Below, in pieces: positions 55,753 to 64,000 of a stretch of DNA of 64,000 nt. The position numbers and the translations under genes are program-made. A model generated the notes under the pieces. It ran no database searches. It worked only from the letters and a program-made list of their open reading frames with translations, and had not been told where the DNA came from. The DNA is from Isoetes taiwanensis (lineage: Eukaryota; Streptophyta; Lycopodiopsida; Isoetales; Isoetaceae), in the NCBI GenBank assembly GCA_021234155.1, contig JAJEKV010000096.1:1682010-1746009 (forward strand), given 5' to 3'. The stretch's first letter is position 1. Every line of letters begins with the position of its first letter.

Positions 55753-58700
55753 ATGGTAGCAGGGATAATAAGTGAGGAGCCTCAGCCGAACTCATTAAAT
55801 ATGAAGACCACCGAGCAAGATACTTTTGACCACGGCATTATTTTGCCAGGCGGGAAAGCTTACGAGAAAATCGTAGACTTGAACTTAGAAGCAAAACTAA
55901 CACTAAGGTTTGTTGAAGAGGAACGCTTGGCGCTGATATCTCAAAGTCTGCAATATGCCGAGGGGTGTGTATGAACGAATACCTGGAAAGAACAAGAAAG
56001 CTCCGAATGCTGGAAACTACCCATCAAGAAAATTTGGGAAAGCGAATTCTGGAAGCAAATTCATCAGCACAAGAGATCAAAACAAGCCAAACGGCGGAGG
56101 GAGCGCTCAAATACAGGTTCCCCTACATGTCACAGTGATTTAAAACTTAATTTAGCCTCCTGTATTTTTTTAGTACGTTTTTGAAAGTGGGCTTAAGTAG
56201 AAGACGTTGCCTTTCTTGTATGCTAGAAACACGTGGTATTTTTGTAACTTGTTTTGGTGGAAAGCTGGATACAGGTCGGTGCACAAAAGGAGAATAAGAG
56301 GCCATTGCTATTTGTATTCAGAGCTATCATGCCACGGTTGTTCAGAATATATAACATACTTATGCATGCATTCCTTTATCTGAACATAGGCCGCTTTAAT
56401 GTCTTTCATCTATGGCGTTTTCCAAGTCAGCCATGGTTTGAACAATGTCCGCTTTAATACCTTTTTTCTACTGCTTTTTCTATGGTAGCCTGTACATCTT
56501 TTATGTCAGCTACTTTTACATCTTTAAAGCCAGCTACTTTTGAAGAAAAGATCAAGGTTGCTTACTGAAACATACTTGCTACATGATGGCATATTATATA
56601 GTAGTTGATAGGCCTGCTACAGTTTAGTCTAGGCTGATCCAAAAAAGGTGCTTGTAACATATCGGGGAACAGGGTTTAATCTGAGCTCTATGAATGATAC
56701 ATGTGTATGATTAGAGTTCTAGTTAATTCTTGAATGTCATAGTTTGATTGGCATCTTAGTTGTATACTGGCAGGTTTAAGATACAAAGGCTCATATGCCT
56801 AGGTGGATAAAGTAAAAGGTAATAGTGCTGGAAATACATTCTAGATGCATGTCTACATCTGCTACGGCATTATATTCTTGCTCATAAGATGCATGAAACT
56901 AAAATTTGGCCCCTGATATAAGGACTAGAATTTGGTCCTTGCTGATATACGGTAACATAGATTGATTTCTAAGTTATGATTAGGGATGTAAATAATTAGT
57001 TCTTGGAATGGTTATGGTATGCTTAGGATAATTCTGTTTTGGTGGAAATATCCTAGTTTATAGCATTTAACCCAAGAGGTGAAGGGCGAAGAGCCATGTA
57101 GTTTCAATGCTTACCTGACGCCCCTTACATAGTTACCGGATGCTAACTTTTGTAATGCTTGGGTGCAGGTAACCGAAACTACATCTCCTTGATGTTTGGT
57201 TCAAATGCTTGTATGTACAAAGCTACTTAATGATGCTGCTTTCTTGGACTGCTATGGTACAAGGACATGAAGCAGTATATATGGTATGACCTTTCCAAAG
57301 GAAACCACAAGAACAAAGAGTTATGGAGTATTTGGTTAAGTTTGTACAAAGATAATGCAGTGTCTCTTGAAGCAGCAGTATTTTATAAGATATAGGATTA
57401 CTTATATTTGTTAGTTTAAGTTTAAAGGAGGATCAAGATAAACATTTGACTGATATACATGTAATTGAGCTGGAACAAAAATGAATGATACTATATTTAA
57501 TATGACTCTTATTCCTACAAATTAGACAGCGTAAATGAAAATTTTACATGAAACAACTCTGATATATCAGCGTGCATAAATGGAAGTTATTTTAAACAAT
57601 TAGACATGACTATTATTATAGCATCTCAGCCTTTTGACTCTTCTTCCTGTAAACCAGATTTGTTAAATATTTGTTAAATAATTGATCATAATGTAAATCT
57701 GTCCTATATGTTCCAGATTATTAGTATAAACAATATGACTGATATATTACATCGTAGATTTATGTCTTTCTTGATTATCAAAATAGACAATAGAGGCTCA
57801 ATAGAACTTATTAGTGTGGCCTGGGTAACGCCAGGATGGATATGTGTTGCGTTTTCTTTGCCATGAATGAATGCGGTATAATATGATGTATTCACATTTA
57901 ACTGTTAGTAATCCCGGCAAGAAGTGTTGAAGAAGAAATCGAGACTTCCATTTGCTGGAGATATCCGCATGCACACTAGTTTGGTTCTGCCTCGTAATTA
58001 ATTTGAACCAAATTTGCTCGGTGACATGGACCCATCATTCTTTGTGTTCTTCTTTAATTTTTAAAGGCTAATCTCTCCTGCGATTGTCTTGTTATATATT
58101 TGGATACAAAAACGTATAATGACTCTCTCGTATCCGGTTCTGTAAAAAGAATGTTTGGAATAATCACCGGTGGACCTTGGATATGGAGACTTGGGAGAGG
58201 CACCAAACATGGCTGTCCAAATAATCTTCTGTCTAATCCCCACCAGGAGATACATGCATTTATTATTGCAAAAGTGAAAGATCTCCCTCCAAATGCATTC
58301 TCTCCCGTCAACCATCTTGGCTTTAGCACATGGATGGAGATATTTCAAAATTGGATGATAAGAAAATGGTCAGTAAATGAATGCTTAGGCATCATAGATC
58401 AAGTATTTGCGGAGACACAAGAAGTCTTTGGCGCATTTAACCGATATGGACGATGTTCGCCCGGAATTCAAGCTTGGTGTTACACACTTGGAAAAGGTAC
58501 ATGAACTTACTGATGTTACCTTTGAAGCCGCGGGTGTTACTCCAAACAATACTGTTTTTGAGGGGCAGGCAACACAAGGTTTAGCTAGTTATATCCCTCG
58601 GTGGACTTGGACTTAATGAAGAAAGAAAGTGAGGCCAATATAGAAAAGTTAAGCATGGGCGATACTATGAGGCTTACTTTGCAAAACAGATCAGATTCCC

Positions 58701-61700
58701 CATTATCTCAGAAATGGCTATTGAATGGTTAGGGGAAGAATTCACAAGGTCTATGGCGCAGCCAGAACTATAGCACTCTAGCCCCAATCAAGTAAAAAGC
58801 ATGGATTTTTATGGCTGGTTTAACAGTGGAGGAATTGACTGAAGTTGACAATGCAGCAAAAAATATGACGAAGATTATTGATAAAGAGGAGATGCTCTTT
58901 CCGATTGGTACTAACTTCTTTGACAAAAGATGCCGAACAACAAGGGATTGACCATCTTTGTTAAAAGCACATATGGGATACAAAGATGTTGAAAGAAATT
59001 ATTCTTATATCCACCGTGATATGGAGAAGCTTCAGTCCATATTTCAAATGTAATTGTCAAGCATGTGCCGATACTATCACTTGGTTCGATCAAGTCGTCT
59101 GGTACGCGTGCTTAATCACCTTGAGCGTGGTCTATCCCAGTATACACAAGCTGGACGGATAGGGTCATTTATATACTTTATACACAGAACATCTGAAACG
59201 ACACTGTCATGGCAGCAACCTGGTCTACATGCGGTCGGGAAATGCTTATTAAAATTACGAACAAACCGGCCTCAAACCCACAATGTGATCTCAAGGCAGC
59301 CTTTGGTGACACTAAGCTAGTTGATGTATCTTGAAGTGATGCTAAAAGACAAGAAATTTGTGGACAAGAAGTTCAAGAACAACAATAACGAACCTGCTAC
59401 TTCATATCGGACAAATAAATCCACTTATGGCGTTGAGTGTTTTACGCCACCAAGAGTAGCAAGGTCGGCAAGAGATCTATCCTCCAAGGCAAATGATAGC
59501 ATTATCAATCTATCGATTCTATAGTGGCATGTTCCCCAGGGGAGAACTTCGGTGAATAAAGGGGACAAACCTGAAGGTCTACACAAGTATCCGTGGAGAA
59601 ACCAGAACGTCTTCTTTACTGACAAACTTCAGATCTCATCCGATATGACATGACATTGGTCCTTGGACTATGGCATGCTATCCCCTTAAGTAGGCGAAGA
59701 CACTATCTGGGCCCACCGATTGCCCATAGTGTTCCAAAAACATGAAATTCCAAAAAAAAAAGTATATCTACTTAAAATAGTCGCCGCTAATATCTTTGAA
59801 TGATACTTTTTGGTTACGTGCATAATGCTGATTTTGATCAATACTGTGATGATCTCTACAAACCGTTTAAGAATGTCATGCGCGATTACTTGATAAGGCT
59901 ATACAAAGTGGTTTTTAGAGAAGAATCTATATTCATGATATATTAGTCTTAATTCTATGCCTACAATGTTATACCGATATCATCGACTGTTTAATCTTGA
60001 ATAAGCTCTGTGTCTCAGAGCATAACAAAGAGAAAATTGGTAAATGAAGGTGATCACTTCAAATACCCATGCAAAGATAAGGACACGCATAAAATCACAT
60101 ACGTTACAATAACCGAAGATGAACTAATGCATCTAAGATGTGGAGATAACTTTATGAAAATAATCTGAGCAAGAAAGAAGCTGCAGTTTAATATTACAAG
60201 CTCAAAGATAATCGATTTGGTGATCCAATCAGCATGAATTTTATAGTTAAATTCCAATCAATAGATTCTGCTATGATGGAAATTAAACACATGCAAGTAT
60301 AATAATAAGGAGAATGCAATCATCTCTGTACCCACACCGCAACGAGTCAATATCGAAATGGATATTTACGCAGAGATCTATGGCAGCTTTGTAAGATTGG
60401 AAAGTACATAAATACATGGTTATAAGTCCGGGTCAGAAAGTTTATGCCCATGTATATGTTTAGGGCTATTCTTAACCAAAGAGGGAACATACTCCAAAGA
60501 TGATGCAAGAAGGAACAAGGAAACGATTTAAAGCCAATATTGTGTCTGCATGTTTATAGCATGTTATTTGGCTAAGAAAGAGCTTAACATTCAGACCGGT
60601 GTTACAGGAAGGGTGTACGGTACATACTTTCTCATCACAGTGCGCATTCAATTAAAGCTCAAGAAAACAATGAAAATCGGATTGATTATATAAATGCAAT
60701 ACCCGTATTTGGGATTCTCTATGCAATGCCCGCTTTGCATGTTCTTATTTTTCCTCGAGAACTAGCTGCAACAACGGTTCAATGCTAACTGCAGGTGGCA
60801 TTATGTGCGGGAGGAAGAAAAAGTGGAAAAGGTGAGAACGATTACACGCAATTCGAATGGGCACAAAGTACTATGTAATAGAAGATATGAAAAAGAAGTA
60901 AGATCGATACATTTTCGGTTTCTTTCAAAGTTGATGGATAAGATAGATATAAAGTCCATGATAAAAGAATACATGATTATAAGACCGAGGGAGACTATGG
61001 GGAAACTATGATGAGGACACTTGGATTTGGATGGAAATACTCCAAGTCTCTTGTTGATTATATGTATAAGCCATATGGCATATTTGCAAAAATTGAAGAA
61101 GTGCCTAAATGTGTCTCATCGGGCACCGGGCATGGCAAGGTTTATAGATGCAAATGTCGGCCATGTAAGGACTATGGATATGAACATTATTAAATCTAGA
61201 GAACTACGGAATATGTTCTATAAAGGCCTAAACTTTATTCCTGACAAACCCTTGGATATTGAGGAGTTTATGGCAGATATGGATAAAGGCCTGGAGTATA
61301 TGTTTGAAAGACATGCAGGCAGAGGCAGATACTTACATCCATTGGAAAAAGAAGGGATAAAAAAAAGTGCTCTGAGAATAATTAAGAAAAAGGCCGAAGA
61401 CCAAATAAAAGAGCATAAGAAAACCAAATGTGCCTTTTATGATATCAAAGTCAGAAAAGCCATGGATTGGCTGGTTAAAAACCTCTATATAGCAGGAGTG
61501 GATAAAGCGGCAAACGTGCCCTCTTTTATTTGCCCATGGCACATTAGAGACATGGCGAGGCAGAGACTGCAAGGCCCTGACTTTGAAAGATCCAAAATAA
61601 AAAAGGTAGAGCTGCAAATTCAGCTAAATGGGAGCCTGCTTCAAGAGTTCAATCTGGATTGTCCGTATAAAGATAGGCTACCCTACCTATTGGGAACCTT

Positions 61701-62893
61701 CAAAGCCCACAAAGGAGAATACCGGTGGATCACTAATGCCAACCGGACTATTTTCACACTCCCCGCTAAGCTTGTCTCTAGAGGACTTAGAGGCATTTTA
61801 GATGTTCTTGCCAAAAGCTTACATGGAAAAATTGAGTAAATTAAATGTGCTCTTGCCAGGCAAGGTAAACCCATTTTGGATGGTAAACTCCATGTATGAA
61901 GTGATGCTAAATCTGCCTACAAAAATACATGACATTTATACGGCAGATATTGCAAAATGCTACGAGAATATACCAATTGATGGTGAAAATGGTGTATGCA
62001 AAATCATGAGCATGATTATAGAATGGGCAGTGGCTTATATGAGCGGTAATAGTGATAAATGTAAACTTTGGTACAAGATTGTAGATGACGAGGTAGTGGC
62101 TACATGGGGACCAAAAAGCCAGGAAGGTAATGCATGGCAAAGCATGGAATACTCACAATTCTATGAACTGAATGTTTGGTTGCTACAGAGATGCTATCTG
62201 ATTCAAGGGGATAATGTATGGAGACAAAAATGTGGGATTCCAATGGGGTTCTCATGCTCCCCAGAATGGTGTAACATATATTTGTCATACTTTGAATTTA
62301 CATTCATTGAAAAGTTAGCATATCATGGCGTATATCGTGATATAGGAAGATTTAAAGATGCGAGGAGATTCATGGATGACTTGTTCATCCCAAATGGTGG
62401 TCGCCCCGGATGAATTTTTTCAAAAAAAGACGTAAGTTGTAAGGACAAATGAACATATACAATCTCGATGTGCTTCAAATAAAAGATGAAACCGTGATAT
62501 TCACAAATTAAAGATGGATCTAAGGGTGCTTGGTTTTAGAGGCAACTTTCTAAATGTGACTTTCAAATATTGGACCATAACACGACCTGTTTCGCACCCA
62601 GATAGATATGACAAGAGAAAGAAACTTCCCTTTCAAACTATAAAGTTCATCCACGCAACGAGTCAGACCATACTTGAATGCAAGCAGGTGATTATTTCAC
62701 AAGTCCCGCCTTATGTATATGCCCATTCGAAAGTCCCGTGGAGGCAAATAAGGATATAAATGGTCCGATTGAGGACTTTACAAAGAATGGGTTCCACAGG
62801 GATGATCTGATAGAAAATGTCATAAGAATGATAAATTATGAGAAATTTCCAGGCTTGGTTTATGATGTAAAGATGATTCTAGGCTACTTGTAA
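55753..62893 (+). CDS. Penelope/rvt-like giant RT gene, copy 2
   Basis: Same model as copy 1: exon 1 55,753-56,116 (the second frame, from 55,955, is open to the donor here), intron 56,117-58,143, exon 2 58,144-62,893. The acceptor reads GTTCTGT in place of GTTACAG, another CAG-site difference. Exon 2 is riddled with shifts at CAG/CTG sites at 58,350-61,130 and 62,330-62,760. The central stretch 61,021-62,400 is clean: 272 codons before, and 203 codons after, a one-base difference at 61,808 (gatgttcttgcc against gatgttctgcc). Catalytic motifs A, B and C are all present. If the shifts are sequencing artefacts the gene is as intact as copy 1. Confidence 0.65.
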
Positions 62894-62910
62894 GTAGTAA
62901 AACTTCGTGT

Positions 62911-62991
62911 GTAGGATAGTAGGACCCTTCTTTTCATAGGAAGGGTCCTGCATCCTACTGTGCATCAATCGATGCATCCTATGAAAAGAAG
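62911..62991 (+). terminator. Stem-loop cluster after copy 2
   Basis: Identical to the set at 55,230-55,310. Confidence 0.6.
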
Positions 62992-63424
62992 TGTCGTACT
63001 ACCCGAGGGAGGGTCGTAGGCGAAGAAGAAGAAGAAGAAGAAGAAGAAGATAGGATAACTGAGACTTTGTGAAAGACCTAAACTATGCAAGCAGAATGGG
63101 CTTATGGGAATAATATGAGCATAATTCCAAGGTTTTGTATCTTCTATACCTAGAATTATTATTTTGATGTATGGAAAGCCTATTTTATATTTTATATCTT
63201 TAAAAGTTGTTTTGACCTATGGTTTTCTTTTATAATTTGTGGGACTACTAAATAAGTTTAAGAATTTGAATGTATTTCTCTTAAGTTAAATTTTTACTGA
63301 CCCTCATAATCTTTGTGGCATAAAAAGAAGGCTGGCATATGCCTATGCTGATGACGGATCTAAAAAGCTAAAGGGTCAAGCATTTATATACTGCGAATTT
63401 CAAGATCGATTTGTGATTTAGGGC

Positions 63425-64000
63425 ATGGTAGCAGGGATAATAAGTGAGGAGCCTCAGCCGAACTCATTAAATATGAAGACCACCGAGCAAGATACTTTTG
63501 ACCACGGCATTATTTTGCCAGGCGGGAAAGCTTACGAGAAAATCGTAGACTTGAACTTAGAAGCAAAACTAACACTAAGGTTTGTTGAAGAGGAACGCTT
63601 GGCGCTGATATCTCAAAGTCTGCAATATGCCGAGGGGTGTGTATGAACGAATACCTGGAAAGAACAAGAAAGCTCCGAATGCTGGAAACTACCCATCAAG
63701 AAAATTTGGGAAAGCGAATTCTGGAAGCAAATTCATCAAAGACAAGAGATCAAAACAAGCCAAACGGGGGGGGAGCGCCAAATACAGGTTCCCCTACATG
63801 TCACAGTTGATTTAAAACTTAATTTAGCCTCCCGTATTTTTTTTTTAGTACGTTTTTGAAAGTGGGCTTAAGTAGAAGACGTTGCCTTTCTTGTATGCTA
63901 GAAACACGTGGTATTTTTGTAACTTGTTTTGGTGGAAAGCTGGATACAGGTCGGTGCACAAAAGGAGAATAAGAGGCCATTGCTATTTGTATTCAGAGCT
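63425..64000 (+). CDS. Penelope/rvt-like giant RT gene, copy 3 (start only)
   Basis: Exon 1 at 63,425-63,787 with the same overlapping frames, followed by the start of the intron. Changes near 63,735-63,785 (gacaagagatc, ggggggg) break the second frame. The rest lies beyond the window. Confidence 0.65.

Larger units (their letters stand above)
43512..64000. repeat. Tandem array of a 7.67-kb reverse-transcriptase gene unit
   Basis: Homologous points recur every 7,672-7,681 bp: RT stop codons at 47,540, 55,212 and 62,893; first-exon ATG at 48,072, 55,753 and 63,425. The left edge is sharp: tgactgaagttgacaatgca at 43,512 equals 51,172 and 58,838, whereas the base before it is unrelated minisatellite flank. 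The array therefore begins inside the coding region and runs beyond the right end of the window. Copies are almost identical except at CAG/CTG sites and homopolymers. Confidence 0.96.

Noticed and set aside
43512..64000. CpG deamination as the cause of CTG/CCG differences
   Set aside because: Deamination would give substitutions only. Many differences are one- to three-base indels at the same trinucleotides, and copia motifs show that CTG is the original state.

Overview
The window looks like nuclear DNA of a land plant, and everything recognisable in it is repeat-derived or broken. Pointers to a plant are PPR fragments, a plant-type GDSL esterase exon, a CYP86/CYP94-like P450 fragment, Ty1/copia, a CACTA end and a tRNA-derived SINE. 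The large reverse-transcriptase genes of Penelope/rvt type and the low gene density suggest a non-seed plant with a large genome (fern, lycophyte or bryophyte). That last step is an inference with low confidence.

Layout. (1) 1-20,680: eight head-to-tail copies of a 2.6-kb unit. Each carries, on the minus strand, the first exon of a GDSL esterase/lipase followed by a C-terminal fragment of a Helitron/PIF1-type helicase. (2) 20,700-28,660: a graveyard with a copia gag remnant, a Penelope-type GIY-YIG fragment, two duplicated PPR fragments, a P450 fragment and possible orphan exons. (3) 28,662-32,255: an internally deleted Ty1/copia element whose LTRs carry clustered TTGAC motifs. (4) 32,931-36,692: two minus-strand LINE insertions with GAATA-type 3' tails and a tRNA-derived SINE whose 3' end resembles that of the LINE. 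(5) 38,349-43,470: a CACTA terminus with a CpG-rich palindromic subterminal region, possible minus-strand exons, a degenerate protein kinase gene and a 125-bp minisatellite. (6) 43,512-64,000: a head-to-tail array of a 7.67-kb unit encoding a very large reverse-transcriptase protein: one 5'-truncated copy, two full copies and the start of a fourth.

The main discovery candidate is the 7.67-kb gene. It has a short first exon, an intron of about 2 kb with matching phase-0 GT/AG borders, and a second exon of about 4.7 kb. The last third of exon 2 is a clear reverse transcriptase of the Penelope-like/rvt kind with all catalytic motifs. The first two thirds, more than 800 codons, match no domain I recognise. 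What looks like two ORFs separated by about 1.1 kb is probably one continuous reading frame.

The frame breaks coincide with CAG/CTG trinucleotides. Copies differ there by CAG to CG, CTG to CCG, CTG to CTTTG and similar changes, and the same pattern breaks conserved copia and LINE motifs. This looks like a systematic long-read consensus error at CWG sites, as expected if those cytosines are methylated. Many apparent pseudogenes here may therefore be intact genes with assembly errors.
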